Shown one piece after another: positions 37,872-47,360 of a stretch of DNA of 64,000 bases (position 1 is the first letter of the stretch; each line of letters starts with the position of its first letter). Under the pieces are notes generated by a model. The model was not told where the DNA came from, did no database searches, and saw nothing but the letters and a program-made list of their open reading frames with translations. This DNA is from an uncultured Flavobacteriaceae bacterium. GTDB lineage: Bacteria; Bacteroidota; Bacteroidia; Flavobacteriales; Flavobacteriaceae. Location of the stretch: assembly GCA_905182295.1 (NCBI GenBank), contig CAJJAZ010000006.1:212168-276167 (forward strand), read 5' to 3'. The translations under genes were made by a program, and so were the position numbers.

Positions 37872-39530
37872 TTATGCCAATAACTGCTTTGCATGAGCAA
37901 TAGCAGAGTCACTTAAGGCCTTTCCTCCTAGCATTTCAGCAATAGCTACTACCCTTTGTTCTTTATCTAATAAAGTCAATTGGGTTTCCGTTTTTGAGCC
38001 GTCGTCTTTTTTAAAAACCATTAAATGATTGTCTCCCTTAGCAGCAACTTGAGGCAAATGGGTAATAGAAATTAGCTGTATGTCTCTTCCCATTTCTTTC
38101 ATAATTCCTGCAATTTTAGTCGCTACTTCTCCAGAAACACCGGTGTCAATTTCGTCAAATATGATCGTTGGCAGTGAAACATGAACAGACAACAATGCTT
38201 TAATACTCATCATAATTCGAGATAATTCACCTCCAGAGGCCACTTTTTTAAGTGGACCAAAGTCTTGTCCTGAATTGGCAGAAAACATGAAAGAAACCTG
38301 ATCCAAACCAGATGGCGAAAAGTCTTCTCTCTCTTCCAAGGAAACCTTAAATACGGCTTTAGGCATTTCTAACAAGTGCAGTTTCTCTGTGAGTTTAGTA
38401 ATAAAATCTGGAATGGCTTTTTGTCTATTTAATCTAATCTTAAGGGACTTGTTTAACAAACTATTCTTTAATCCAAGTACCCTCTTATTTTGGCGCTCCA
38501 TTTCTTCTTCTCCAGAAACTACTTGATCCACTTTAATTTTTAAGTCAGAACGAATTTTCATTAAATCTGCTACACCATCTACTTGGTGTTTTCTAAACAA
38601 ATCATAAATTTTCTGTAATTTTGAATTTACCTCTTCTAATAACTGAGGATCTTCTTGAGGAGATTCTGAAGCATTAGACTGTAATTCCTCAGAAAAATCT
38701 AGTACCTCAATTTGAATGGCTTTAAGCCTATTCACTAAATCACTATAATTATTGCCATAACCGCCTAGTTTTTGAATATATTGATTGAGGGATTGCAACT
38801 GATCCACTATACCTGAATTTTCAACGGTTAAAAGATGGACTGATTTAGAAAGATAATCGATAATATCCGATGCGTTTTCTAATTGCAGCTGTTGGCTTTC
38901 TAAGTCCTCTAGGACACCTTCTTTACAAGAGGTTGTCTCAATTTCTTCTAACAAAAAGGCATTGTAATCTAGCTGCTTAAGTGCTTGAGCATGCTGATCT
39001 TGTAAATTTGCAAGCTCATCTATCGTTTGTTGGTATTCAAAAAAGTTTTTTTTGTAATCCTCCAACAGATCGAAATGGCCTGCTAAACCATCTATGACTC
39101 CCAATTGGTATTGGGCATTGAAAATATCTAAGGTCTGGTGTTGAGAATGTATGTCTATTAAAAAAGACGATACTTTTGAAAGAACTTCAAGGGTTACTGG
39201 GGAATCATTCACAAAAGCCCGAGATTTTCCACTGGGCAACAACTCTCTCCGGAGAATACAATGATCGGTGTAATCTAAATCATTTTCTAAGAAAAACACT
39301 TTTAAAGAAGGATATTTAATAACGTCAAAAACAGCTTCGATAATACATTTCTTGCTTGAGTCTCTCAACAAAGCAGCCTCAGCCCTTTTTCCCAAAACAA
39401 GAGATAAAGCACCTAATAAAATTGATTTACCTGCTCCTGTCTCACCAGTAATAACCGAGAAACCTGGCCTTAAATCCATCTCTAAATGATCTATAAGAGT
39501 GAAGTTATGTATGTGAAGTGATTGTAACAA
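37872..39530 (-). CDS. recN: DNA repair protein RecN
   Basis: SMC-like ATPase acting at double-strand breaks. The 552-residue protein has the P-loop GETGAGKSILLGAL (29-42), a long coiled-coil middle (about 150-370), and the C-terminal signature SGGELSRIMMSIK near 432 with FDEIDTGVSG near 460. It starts the recN-porD-coaBC-rpoZ-bamD neighbourhood (read on the minus strand it is the last gene), an order I recall as conserved in Bacteroidota. Confidence 0.97.
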   Translation of the reverse strand: MLQSLHIHNFTLIDHLEMDLRPGFSVITGETGAGKSILLGALSLVLGKRAEAALLRDSSKKCIIEAVFDVIKYPSLKVFFLENDLDYTDHCILRRELLPSGKSRAFVNDSPVTLEVLSKVSSFLIDIHSQHQTLDIFNAQYQLGVIDGLAGHFDLLEDYKKNFFEYQQTIDELANLQDQHAQALKQLDYNAFLLEEIETTSCKEGVLEDLESQQLQLENASDIIDYLSKSVHLLTVENSGIVDQLQSLNQYIQKLGGYGNNYSDLVNRLKAIQIEVLDFSEELQSNASESPQEDPQLLEEVNSKLQKIYDLFRKHQVDGVADLMKIRSDLKIKVDQVVSGEEEMERQNKRVLGLKNSLLNKSLKIRLNRQKAIPDFITKLTEKLHLLEMPKAVFKVSLEEREDFSPSGLDQVSFMFSANSGQDFGPLKKVASGGELSRIMMSIKALLSVHVSLPTIIFDEIDTGVSGEVATKIAGIMKEMGRDIQLISITHLPQVAAKGDNHLMVFKKDDGSKTETQLTLLDKEQRVVAIAEMLGGKALSDSAIAHAKQLLA

Positions 39531-39607
39531 AGGTCAATGTGGGATTAGTGAAGCATATTGAATAAGGTAAAGTAAATATACACCTAAATCAAATGATGGA
39601 AAAGAGA

Positions 39608-40510
39608 TTATTTAATATCTGACCAATAATTTCCAAACAATGGCGCAAGTGCTTGCAAAGATTTTACCAAGCCATTGGTGTCTAGATTTGGGCCAGCAAC
39701 AAACAGTTCTTGAATTTCTTTTGCCTTGGCATCAAAAAAAACTTGAACCAATGTTCTGTGCGTGCCATTATTACCAAAAGACTGAATATAGGCGATTGCT
39801 TTTATCACTTCTTTTTTCGCATTTAAAGGATCTAGAGTCATTTTATCTAGACCGTTCATATGGTATTCGTACAATGCTTTTTTAAACAATAATGACTCAT
39901 TAGACAACAATAAATTCAAAAACATAGGTTTGTTAAATGCTTTGTTATTAATGGCCCAACCTGAAAAACCATTCGCTTGCGCCATTCCTAAAACATTCTG
40001 AGCCTTTCTGTAATAGTAGTCGCCCCCATTAAACGCATAAGTATCTGCATCTAGAGCAATTAAAACCCAAGCATAATAAGAGAAAATAGCCACTAAATTA
40101 CTATCTACCCTGTTTTCATTAAGAACCAATGGGGTGAATTCTTGATAATTAAACACAACAGCCGGATCTTTTAAAAGTGCTAAGGGAGACTCATAATTGG
40201 TTTGATAAATGGGTCTTGAACTCTGGATTTGCAGAGAAGCCTCAAAACTATTGTCTTGGTAATTACTAATATTGAGGTATATATTTATTGAAATACGCTC
40301 TGAAATATCTATTTTTCTTCCTGAAAAGGAAGTGTTATTCATGAACTCAGTTAACTGTTTTTCAAGGTTTTGAAAAATTTCCGTATTGGATTGATTGACC
40401 CTACTAGCATCTACTTGAATATTGGCTTTAAAATCCTGAGAAAAAGAAACAGATAATCCGCTAAGAAACAATATATTAAACAGAAAAAATATCTTTCTCA
40501 CTCCCCTCAT
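39608..40510 (-). CDS. porD: Type IX secretion system protein PorD (DUF4835)
   Basis: A 300-residue exported protein with signal peptide (KIFFLFNILFLSGLSVSFSQ, residues 6-25). It matches DUF4835, whose Porphyromonas member PorD is needed for type IX secretion and gliding-type export. Typical segments include FKANIQVDASRVNQSN after the signal, AFNGGDYYYRKAQNV near 153 and NWALNN-like AINNKAF. Its ATG overlaps the coaBC stop by four bases, so it is coupled to that gene. The presence implies a T9SS in this organism; no other Por/Gld genes are in the window. Confidence 0.88.
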   Translation of the reverse strand: MRGVRKIFFLFNILFLSGLSVSFSQDFKANIQVDASRVNQSNTEIFQNLEKQLTEFMNNTSFSGRKIDISERISINIYLNISNYQDNSFEASLQIQSSRPIYQTNYESPLALLKDPAVVFNYQEFTPLVLNENRVDSNLVAIFSYYAWVLIALDADTYAFNGGDYYYRKAQNVLGMAQANGFSGWAINNKAFNKPMFLNLLLSNESLLFKKALYEYHMNGLDKMTLDPLNAKKEVIKAIAYIQSFGNNGTHRTLVQVFFDAKAKEIQELFVAGPNLDTNGLVKSLQALAPLFGNYWSDIK

Positions 40511-41712
40511 AATTCCTTTAAAATTTCATTCCAAATGTCTATTGCAACAGCTTTTTTTGACTTTAAGGGGAATGACTTTAGTCCATTTTTCTTAGACAAA
40601 AACTGAACTTTGTTGGTTTTATGTCCAAAACCAGCTCCAGAATCCTCTAATGAATTTAAGACTATCGCATCTAGATTTTTAGACTGAAGCTTTTTAGTCC
40701 CATTATTTAATACATCTTGAGTCTCTAGCGCAAAACCTAGAAGAAATTGGTGCCTTCTAATTTTACCTAAACCAGCAATAATATCCGGGTTTTTGATTAA
40801 TTCTATATTGGGATTAGCCAAAGATTCTTTTTTAATTTTCTGATCATACACATGGGTTGGTCTATAATCAGCCACTGCAGCAGCTCCTATAAAAATATCC
40901 GAAGCCTCAAAATACGCCAATACAGCCTTATTCATTTCAACAGCAGTGCCAACACCAATCTTTTTTATCGTTTCATCTGCAACAACAAGGGAAGTTGGGC
41001 CACTGATCAATACTACCTCAGCTCCTAATTTCGATGCATATTCTGCCAATTCATACCCCATTAAACCACTGGAGTGATTTCCGATAAATCGCACTGGATC
41101 GATAGGCTCGTACGTAGGGCCTGCGGTAACAATTACGCGCTTTCCAGACAAGGGCTGCAGGCCTTTGAGGTGATTTACAATAAAAGCTACTATATGCTCA
41201 GGCTCAGCCATTCTCCCAGCGCCACTTAAGCCACTGGCAAGCAAGCCTTCTTCTGCTGGAATAATCGCATGGCCAAAAGCCGCTAATCGATCTAAGCTCT
41301 CTTTAGTGCTTTTATGCTTATACATATCCAAATCCATAGCTGGAGCTATAAAAACAGGGCATTTAGCAGATAAATAAGTCACTAAAAGTAAATTATCTGA
41401 TTGACCATGGGCCATTTTAGAAAGGGTATTGGCTGTGGCTGGAGCCACTACCATGAAATCTGCCCAAAGTGCTAGAGAAACATGATTATTCCAGCTTATA
41501 GCACCTTGATCATCTTCTTTAATAAAGGAAGACGGCACAGGGTTTTCACTGAGCGTAGCAAGTGTAAGGGGAGAAACAAACTGGCTGGCGCTGTCCGTTA
41601 AAATTACTTTAACGTCTGCGCCAGCCAGTTTAAAAAGCCTCACTAAATAAGGAGTTTTATAAGCAGCTATTCCACCGCTAATCCCAATTAGGATATTTTT
41701 CCCCCTAAGCAT
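40507..41712 (-). CDS. coaBC: Bifunctional phosphopantothenoylcysteine decarboxylase / phosphopantothenate-cysteine ligase
   Basis: Two consecutive CoA-pathway steps. The 401-residue protein has the FMN-dependent CoaC half first (LIGISGGIAAYKTPYLVRL, then catalytic His in WNNHVSLALWADFMVVAPATAN and PAMDLDMYK near 125) and the CoaB half from about 190 (RVIVTAGPTYEPIDPVRFIGN, split: VIVTAGPTYEPIDPVR; the K-rich synthetase loop around KIKKES near 280). It lies five bases after rpoZ and overlaps porD. Confidence 0.97.
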   Translation of the reverse strand: MLRGKNILIGISGGIAAYKTPYLVRLFKLAGADVKVILTDSASQFVSPLTLATLSENPVPSSFIKEDDQGAISWNNHVSLALWADFMVVAPATANTLSKMAHGQSDNLLLVTYLSAKCPVFIAPAMDLDMYKHKSTKESLDRLAAFGHAIIPAEEGLLASGLSGAGRMAEPEHIVAFIVNHLKGLQPLSGKRVIVTAGPTYEPIDPVRFIGNHSSGLMGYELAEYASKLGAEVVLISGPTSLVVADETIKKIGVGTAVEMNKAVLAYFEASDIFIGAAAVADYRPTHVYDQKIKKESLANPNIELIKNPDIIAGLGKIRRHQFLLGFALETQDVLNNGTKKLQSKNLDAIVLNSLEDSGAGFGHKTNKVQFLSKKNGLKSFPLKSKKAVAIDIWNEILKEL

Positions 41713-41717
41713 AATAC

Positions 41718-42044
41718 TTATATTTCTTTAGAAGTATCTCTGTAGTAAATTTTATCTTCCAACCACTCTAAGACAGCCATAGCATGTGCTTTAGGTAGTT
41801 TTTCGTAGAATTTAGACACTTCAATCTGTTCTTTATTTTCAAATACCTCTTCTAAACTATCACTGTAAGTAGCAAACTCCTCTAACTTTTCTAGAAGCTC
41901 TTTCTTAATTTCAGCATTAATTTGAATGGCACGCTTTGCAGTAATCGAAATAGCTTCATAGATATTTCCTGTAGGTGCGTCAAACTTGTCTCGGTTAACG
42001 GTCACTGTAGATGCTGCTGCTTTTGAATTTTTTAAATCATTCAT
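41718..42044 (-). CDS. rpoZ: RNA polymerase omega subunit, Bacteroidota type
   Basis: Small RNA polymerase subunit that stabilises beta'. The 108-residue protein has the omega-like core NIYEAISITAKRAIQINAEIK (split: NIYEAISITAKRA, then QINAEIK) and a long acidic C-terminal helix typical for Bacteroidota. It lies between bamD and coaBC with 5- and 17-base gaps, the usual lineage arrangement. Confidence 0.88.
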   Translation of the reverse strand: MNDLKNSKAAASTVTVNRDKFDAPTGNIYEAISITAKRAIQINAEIKKELLEKLEEFATYSDSLEEVFENKEQIEVSKFYEKLPKAHAMAVLEWLEDKIYYRDTSKEI

Positions 42045-42061
42045 GGTATTTGTATAATAAA

Positions 42062-42886
42062 TTATTTGGTGATTTCTGAGAGTTCTTTTTCTAGTTTCTC
42101 TGAAACTTGATTCGCTTCTTCGAGGTATTTTGAGTTAGGATAATATTTTATTAAAGTAATATAAGCTTCTTTTGCATTCGTAATACGGTCTTCCTTCTTA
42201 TCAGCAACACTGTAAAAAGCAATGCTGTTCGCTGTAGCAAATTGATAGTACAAAACGTCTTCTCTAAAAGGAGAACCAGGGAAATCTACTAAAAAATTAT
42301 TTAAAGCTTCCTCAGCTGCAAATAAAATAGTATAGTCAAATCCAACAGCAATTTTATAGTATTGCTTGGCAATTTCGTACGCTTTCTCTTCTTTCTTTAC
42401 CCTGAGTTCCTTCGCTAGTATATTAGCCTCTTCAATATAAGGAGACTCGCCGTATGCATTAATAAAGTTTTGAAGTTTTGCCAGGGCTTTGTCTGTATCT
42501 GTTTGATCTAAAGAATATTTTGGAGACAACTCATAATAACTCTTTGCACTAAAAAAAGCCGCTTCTATTGATTTATCACTATTGGGGTAGGATTTTAAGA
42601 ACCTTTCAAATTGATAACCTGCCGTATTGTAGTCTTTAATCTTAAAATAACTGTCTGCGAAAAAAAACAGTACGCGCTCTCCTTGAGGCTTTCCTATGTA
42701 CTTTGGTGCTATTTGCTCAAAAAGACGGTTTGCCTGTCTGTAATCACCCGCTTTATAGGAACTTTCAGCTGCGTCATACTTAACCTTTGTATCTGTAGAC
42801 TTTAGTGCTTTTTGATATTCATTACATGAAACAAAACTAAGGCTAGCAGAGAGGGCTAATAGGGCTATTTTTTTATTTAAAAACAT
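42062..42886 (-). CDS. bamD: Outer-membrane assembly lipoprotein BamD
   Basis: Lipoprotein of the BAM complex that inserts beta-barrels. The 274-residue protein has a lipoprotein signal (MFLNKKIALLALSASLSFVSC, lipobox Cys21) and five TPR-like helical pairs, for example YKAGDYRQANRLFEQIAPKY near 47 and AGYQFERFLKSYPNSD near 88. It opens the bamD-rpoZ-coaBC-porD transcript. A -7 box lies immediately before the ATG, so the mRNA is almost leaderless. Confidence 0.93.
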   Translation of the reverse strand: MFLNKKIALLALSASLSFVSCNEYQKALKSTDTKVKYDAAESSYKAGDYRQANRLFEQIAPKYIGKPQGERVLFFFADSYFKIKDYNTAGYQFERFLKSYPNSDKSIEAAFFSAKSYYELSPKYSLDQTDTDKALAKLQNFINAYGESPYIEEANILAKELRVKKEEKAYEIAKQYYKIAVGFDYTILFAAEEALNNFLVDFPGSPFREDVLYYQFATANSIAFYSVADKKEDRITNAKEAYITLIKYYPNSKYLEEANQVSEKLEKELSEITK

Positions 42887-42890
42887 CTTG

Positions 42891-42898
42891 CAAAATTA
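42891..42898 (-). promoter_or_regulatory. -7 promoter box of bamD, near-leaderless
   Basis: TAATTTTG on the minus strand is followed by CAAG and then the bamD ATG. With the spacing calibrated at the SRP RNA, transcription starts at about 42887, one base before the ATG. Confidence 0.5.
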
Positions 42899-43032
42899 AG
42901 GAATCCAATTGGATATAAAAAACTATTTTTCACAAGGATACCGAGGGCTTAAAGCGCTAATACACTTGAATGGTAAAATTGCGAAATTATACTTGATTTT
43001 AAAGATGGGCTTAGCCTAAACTTAAGTTAAAA

Positions 43033-43923
43033 TTAGGGCACTAAAGGGCCTAATGCCATGAGGGTGTTTTTCAACTTATTTTGTAGGCTAATAGATGCTG
43101 GTAACAAAGGAAGCCTCACCTGCAATGGGTATGAACCTAAGATATTCATTAACGCTTTTATTCCAGCAGGATTGCCTTCTTCAAATACAGCCTCTATTAG
43201 CCCTTGCAACTGCTCATTTAAACGATTTGCTTCTGAAGAATGTCCTATAAGGGCGCTATGAATTAATTCTGAAAATTGGGCGGGTATGGCTTGTCCAATG
43301 ACTGAAATTACGCCAGAACCTCCTGCAAGAGTAGTTTGATAAGCGGTGGCATCGTCTCCTGAGACTACTAAAAAACCCTCTGGTTTGCTAGCCAACAACT
43401 GTGCAATCTGTTCCATATCACCTTTAGCGTCTTTAATGCCAATTACGTTTGGATGAGAATGGGCAATTTCTAAAGTAGTTTTCGGCAACATATTTACGCC
43501 TGTTCTCGAAGGAACATTATAAAGTATTACGGGGATTGGAGCGGCTTTGGCAACTTCTGAAAAATGTGCTTTTAATCCCTCCTGCGTGGGTTTGTTGTAA
43601 TAGGGCGTGACCGACAAAATAGCATCGAAATGAGAGAAGTCCGTAGCGTTTATTTTTTGAACTAAAGCATGGGTATTGCTCCCTCCCATTCCTAAAACCA
43701 GGGGAACTCTTGAATTGTTCTCTGCCACTACCGTATCAATGACCAATTGCTGCTCTGCGTCGCTTAGTGTGACGGTCTCTGCTGTAGAGCCTAGCACCAC
43801 TAAATAGTTAATGCCAGAATTGATGTTATGGTTTACTAATTTTTTTAACGCGAGCACATCTACCTCATTTTGAGCGTTAAAAGGGGTCACTAAAGCGGTT
43901 CCAGTTCCAACAAATTTAGTCAT
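43033..43923 (-). CDS. dapA: 4-hydroxy-tetrahydrodipicolinate synthase
   Basis: First enzyme of the diaminopimelate/lysine branch: condenses pyruvate with aspartate semialdehyde. The 296-residue TIM barrel has the Schiff-base Lys164 in GIKDAKGD, Tyr135 in ILYNVPSRTG and GSTAET near 45. It overlaps the DUF6913 gene by eight bases and is cotranscribed with it. dapF is at 54.7 kb. Confidence 0.97.
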   Translation of the reverse strand: MTKFVGTGTALVTPFNAQNEVDVLALKKLVNHNINSGINYLVVLGSTAETVTLSDAEQQLVIDTVVAENNSRVPLVLGMGGSNTHALVQKINATDFSHFDAILSVTPYYNKPTQEGLKAHFSEVAKAAPIPVILYNVPSRTGVNMLPKTTLEIAHSHPNVIGIKDAKGDMEQIAQLLASKPEGFLVVSGDDATAYQTTLAGGSGVISVIGQAIPAQFSELIHSALIGHSSEANRLNEQLQGLIEAVFEEGNPAGIKALMNILGSYPLQVRLPLLPASISLQNKLKNTLMALGPLVP

Positions 43924-44443
43924 TCTCTACAGTTAACTTTTGAATATAATTATGGAGTACTTTGAACAATGATGGCGTATTCTCTGGCGATTGATTTATG
44001 ATTAAATCTGCTGTCTTGTCTTCTTGAAAACCAATTCTAATCAGTGCAGCAGTTTTTAAACTCACATAGGAAACACATGGCTCCTTATGCTCGTGAAAGT
44101 TAATCAAATAGGTGTATTGGGATGTATTAAAAGAGGCTACAGACGGATGCATTACACCTTTAAACCAACTTAAATCCTGATTGATCTTGAAATAAGGAAG
44201 TTTGTTTGCCGTATCACTCTTTGAATAGCCCAACACATTAATCTGCTGCTGTAAAAGTCCAAAACTAGTTTTGATATTTTGCACTAAGGTGTCAGCATCA
44301 TAGCTATCTAAATCAACAATAAGACCAAAGGATATTTGAGCTTTTCTCGCGGTGGGTCTTATTGGATTCTGAAGCAACAATCTTGAGCACTTTCGCTTTA
44401 ACAACAAAAGCTTTAGAGATACTACCAGTCGATCAAAGAACAT
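43916..44443 (-). CDS. DUF6913-type conserved protein of unknown function
   Basis: A 175-residue cytoplasmic-looking protein with a very basic N-terminus (LKLLLLKRKCSRLLLQNPIRPTARK, residues about 10-34) and a mixed alpha/beta body. I recognise it as the small family found beside dapA or ligA in Flavobacteriia (DUF6913). Nothing suggests a signal peptide. It precedes and overlaps dapA; a promoter with TTG and TACATTTG lies before it. Function unknown. Confidence 0.7.
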   Translation of the reverse strand: MFFDRLVVSLKLLLLKRKCSRLLLQNPIRPTARKAQISFGLIVDLDSYDADTLVQNIKTSFGLLQQQINVLGYSKSDTANKLPYFKINQDLSWFKGVMHPSVASFNTSQYTYLINFHEHKEPCVSYVSLKTAALIRIGFQEDKTADLIINQSPENTPSLFKVLHNYIQKLTVEND

Positions 44444-44464
44444 ATACTACGGTTTCAATAAGTA

Positions 44465-44498
44465 CAAATGTAATTATAAGTAAGCTTTTTTTTTGCAA
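44465..44498 (-). promoter_or_regulatory. Promoter of DUF6913-dapA
   Basis: On the minus strand a -33 TTG (44498-44496), a 23-base spacer and a perfect -7 box TACATTTG (44472-44465) predict a start near 44461 and an 18-base leader. The spacer is at the long end of the range. Confidence 0.5.
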
Positions 44499-44520
44499 CA
44501 TTTTGTTGTATTTATAACAT

Positions 44521-46512
44521 TTATACAATCATTTCTACAAAGGCATCCTCAGATATAAGCGTGATATTGAGTGATGCTGCTTTTGTCTTTTTACTGGGAC
44601 CCATTTGATCTCCAGCCAATAAATAGGTTGTTTTTGACGACAAAGAACCGACTACTTTTCCTCCGTTTATCTCAATGAGTTCTTTTAGTTCTGGTCTAGA
44701 ATGTTTTTCAAAAACACCAGATATCACGAAATTAGCCCCATTGAGTTTACTGCCCTGAACCTTAAGCTTATTTGAGATTTCCATTTGTAAACCATAAGAC
44801 TCCAGTCTATTGACCAAATCCATATGAAAAGGATCTTCAAAAAATAACAACACGCTTTTTGCTATAACGCCTCCTATTTCATCTAAAGCAATAAGTGATT
44901 CGTAGTTAGCCTTTTTTAAAGCAGTCATGGAACCAAAGCCTCGTGCTAGTTTTTTTGCTACAGTTTCCCCAACAAACCTAATACCCAATCCAAAGAGCAC
45001 TTTTTCAAAAGGTATCAGCTTGGAAGCTGCTATACCCTTTAACATATTGTCTACAGATTTTTGAGCCATCCGATCCAACTGTAATAATAAAATAGGGTTA
45101 AGTGTATATAAATCAGCATAGGATTGAATGAGCTTATTTTCGTGCAATAGTGAGACAGTTTCTTCCCCTAGCCCATCTATATTTAATGCTTTTCTAGATA
45201 TAAAATGACTGATTTTTCCAATAATTTGGGGTGGACATTCTCGCTCATTCAAGCAAAAATGTTTTGCGTCTCCAGCAACTCGGTGAAGTGGGCTATTGCA
45301 TTTAGGGCAGTGGGTAATATACTGTAAGGGTGAAGCATTTAAGGATCTTTTTGATAAGTCTACGCCTGTTATTTTTGGTATAATTTCCCCCCCTTTTTCA
45401 ACAAACACTGTATCTCCAATTCTAATATCTAGTTTTTCAATCTGATCTGCATTGTGCAGAGAGGCCCTTTTAACTACTGTTCCTGCAAGCAATACTGGAC
45501 TGAGATTTGCCACTGGTGTAATTGCGCCTGTTCTACCCACTTGATAATCGATGGATTCTAATTCACTCTCAACAGAAACTGCCTTAAATTTATACGCCAT
45601 GGCCCATCTTGGACTTTTTGCAGTATAACCTAATTCCGCTTGAAAGTCTAAGGAATTTACTTTTACCACTACCCCATCAGTTTCATATGGCAGATCGTGT
45701 CTGGCGGTATCATAAAATGAGATAAATTTCAATACCTCCTCAATACTACTACTCTTTTTGGCTGTATTTGGCACCTTAAAACCCCACGATTTTGCTTTTT
45801 CCAAAAAGTCGAACTGGGTATTAATTTCCGGAAATTCTCCTGCCAATTGATACAACAAACAATCCAAACCTCTTTGTGAGACTATGGCAGGATCTTGAAT
45901 TTTCAAACTTCCAGAAGCGGTATTTCTAGGATTCATGAAAGGTTCTTCACCATTAAAAATTCTTAAATCATTTAATTTTTTGAAATTTTTAAAAGGCAAA
46001 ACGACTTCTCCTCTTATTTCAAAAAAAGGCGGGTAATCTCCCTTTAGGGACAATGGAATTGATTTTATAGTTCTAATATTTGTAGTTACATTATCTCCTT
46101 GGGTTCCATCTCCCCTGGTAAGCGCCTTTGTTAATTGACCCTTTTCATAGGTGAGACTAATAGAAGCTCCGTCGTATTTGAGCTCACAAGTGTACTCTAT
46201 TGGAGTTTCCCCGAGCACTTTTTTCAATCTAGATACCCATTCGTATAAATCCTCTTTATTATAGGAATTATCTAAAGAATACATCCTTTGTGTATGCAGC
46301 TCTGTGTCAAATCCTTTTACAACACTTCCTACACGCTGCGTTGGAGAATTAGATACTTTTTCATCTGGATACATAAGCTCTAATTGCTCTAACTCCTTGT
46401 AGAGCATATCGTATTCATAGTCGGATATAACTGGAGCATTCAACACATAATACGAATGGTTGTGCTGTTCAATAATACGAATGAGCTCTTTTATTCTTTC
46501 ACTTGGGTTCAT
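44521..46512 (-). CDS. ligA: NAD-dependent DNA ligase
   Basis: Seals nicks in replication and repair using NAD+. The 663-residue protein contains the adenylation motif KYDG with Lys112, the OB fold, a Cys4 zinc finger (CPKC near 405, FCLNERECP near 420), helix-hairpin-helix repeats about 445-570 and a C-terminal BRCT domain (GANFVISGVFEKHSR near 588). The ATG overlaps the prmC stop by four bases. Confidence 0.98.
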   Translation of the reverse strand: MNPSERIKELIRIIEQHNHSYYVLNAPVISDYEYDMLYKELEQLELMYPDEKVSNSPTQRVGSVVKGFDTELHTQRMYSLDNSYNKEDLYEWVSRLKKVLGETPIEYTCELKYDGASISLTYEKGQLTKALTRGDGTQGDNVTTNIRTIKSIPLSLKGDYPPFFEIRGEVVLPFKNFKKLNDLRIFNGEEPFMNPRNTASGSLKIQDPAIVSQRGLDCLLYQLAGEFPEINTQFDFLEKAKSWGFKVPNTAKKSSSIEEVLKFISFYDTARHDLPYETDGVVVKVNSLDFQAELGYTAKSPRWAMAYKFKAVSVESELESIDYQVGRTGAITPVANLSPVLLAGTVVKRASLHNADQIEKLDIRIGDTVFVEKGGEIIPKITGVDLSKRSLNASPLQYITHCPKCNSPLHRVAGDAKHFCLNERECPPQIIGKISHFISRKALNIDGLGEETVSLLHENKLIQSYADLYTLNPILLLQLDRMAQKSVDNMLKGIAASKLIPFEKVLFGLGIRFVGETVAKKLARGFGSMTALKKANYESLIALDEIGGVIAKSVLLFFEDPFHMDLVNRLESYGLQMEISNKLKVQGSKLNGANFVISGVFEKHSRPELKELIEINGGKVVGSLSSKTTYLLAGDQMGPSKKTKAASLNITLISEDAFVEMIV

Positions 46513-47360
46513 GCGGTTACTTTTGCCATGATCAATCTATTTTTCAAATACATATCCTGTTTCAGGACAATTTTTTTAAAGCCAATTTTTTCAATTAGCG
46601 TAGTTGTTTCATTTCCAAGGTATTCATTTATCTCAAAAAACAAAAGTCCATCTTCTGATAAAAAATCAAAGGCTAGCTCACTAATTTTCTTATAAAAAAT
46701 AAGGGGCTCTTTATCTGTCACAAATAAGGCAAGTTCAGGTTCATATTCCAAGACATTTTTAGACATTTCTATTTTTTCAAGCGCCCTTACATAAGGTGGA
46801 TTAGACACTATTAAATCATATTTCTGATCCAAAGATTTCTCAGAAAGTATGTTTTTTAATGTCCATTTTATAGTGCTTTTATATTTTTGAGCGTTTTCAC
46901 GGGCTACAACTAAGGCCTTTTCACTAACATCCATAGCTGTTATACTCGCGTGAGGAAACGCTTGGGAAAGAGCGATTGAAATACAACCGCTTCCTGTTCC
47001 AATATCTAAAATCGTTTTAGGTGGAGAGTTTTTGAAACTGTCTTTTATGTAAGCGATTAGTTCTAATGTTTCTGGCCTAGGAATAAGCACAGATTCGTTT
47101 ACCTTTAAAGTTAAATCTCCAAAATGAGCCACACCAGTAATATATTGAATGGGGGCCTTCTTTTTTAGGTCTTTTAAAGCGTTTTTAAAGGCAGTTAAAT
47201 GATGGGCTGAAAGCGTATAATCTCGCTTAACAGCCAAAACGAATCTATTTTCGTTCAATAAATCTTCTATAAGGATATAGAAAAAGTGGCGTACCTCTTC
47301 TAAATTAAATAAGTCACTTAACTCCTTCTCGAAATATGTTTTAAAATCTTTTAACAGCAC
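46509..47360 (-). CDS. prmC: Release factor N5-glutamine methyltransferase
   Basis: Methylates the GGQ glutamine of peptide-release factors. The SAM fold is clear: ILDIGTGSGCISIALS near 115-130 and the catalytic NPPY motif in VSNPPYV near 183. The start is taken as GTG at 47360 (LLKDFKTYFEKEL follows), which overlaps the preceding GNAT stop (TAGTG) and matches where homologues begin; an ATG at 47390 would add ten unconserved residues. About 283 residues. It overlaps ligA by four bases. Confidence 0.93.
   Translation of the reverse strand: MLLKDFKTYFEKELSDLFNLEEVRHFFYILIEDLLNENRFVLAVKRDYTLSAHHLTAFKNALKDLKKKAPIQYITGVAHFGDLTLKVNESVLIPRPETLELIAYIKDSFKNSPPKTILDIGTGSGCISIALSQAFPHASITAMDVSEKALVVARENAQKYKSTIKWTLKNILSEKSLDQKYDLIVSNPPYVRALEKIEMSKNVLEYEPELALFVTDKEPLIFYKKISELAFDFLSEDGLLFFEINEYLGNETTTLIEKIGFKKIVLKQDMYLKNRLIMAKVTA

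Noticed and set aside
42887..43032. Hidden small gene or RNA between bamD and dapA
   Set aside because: Only the bamD -7 box is recognisable; no open frame of note and no stable hairpin.
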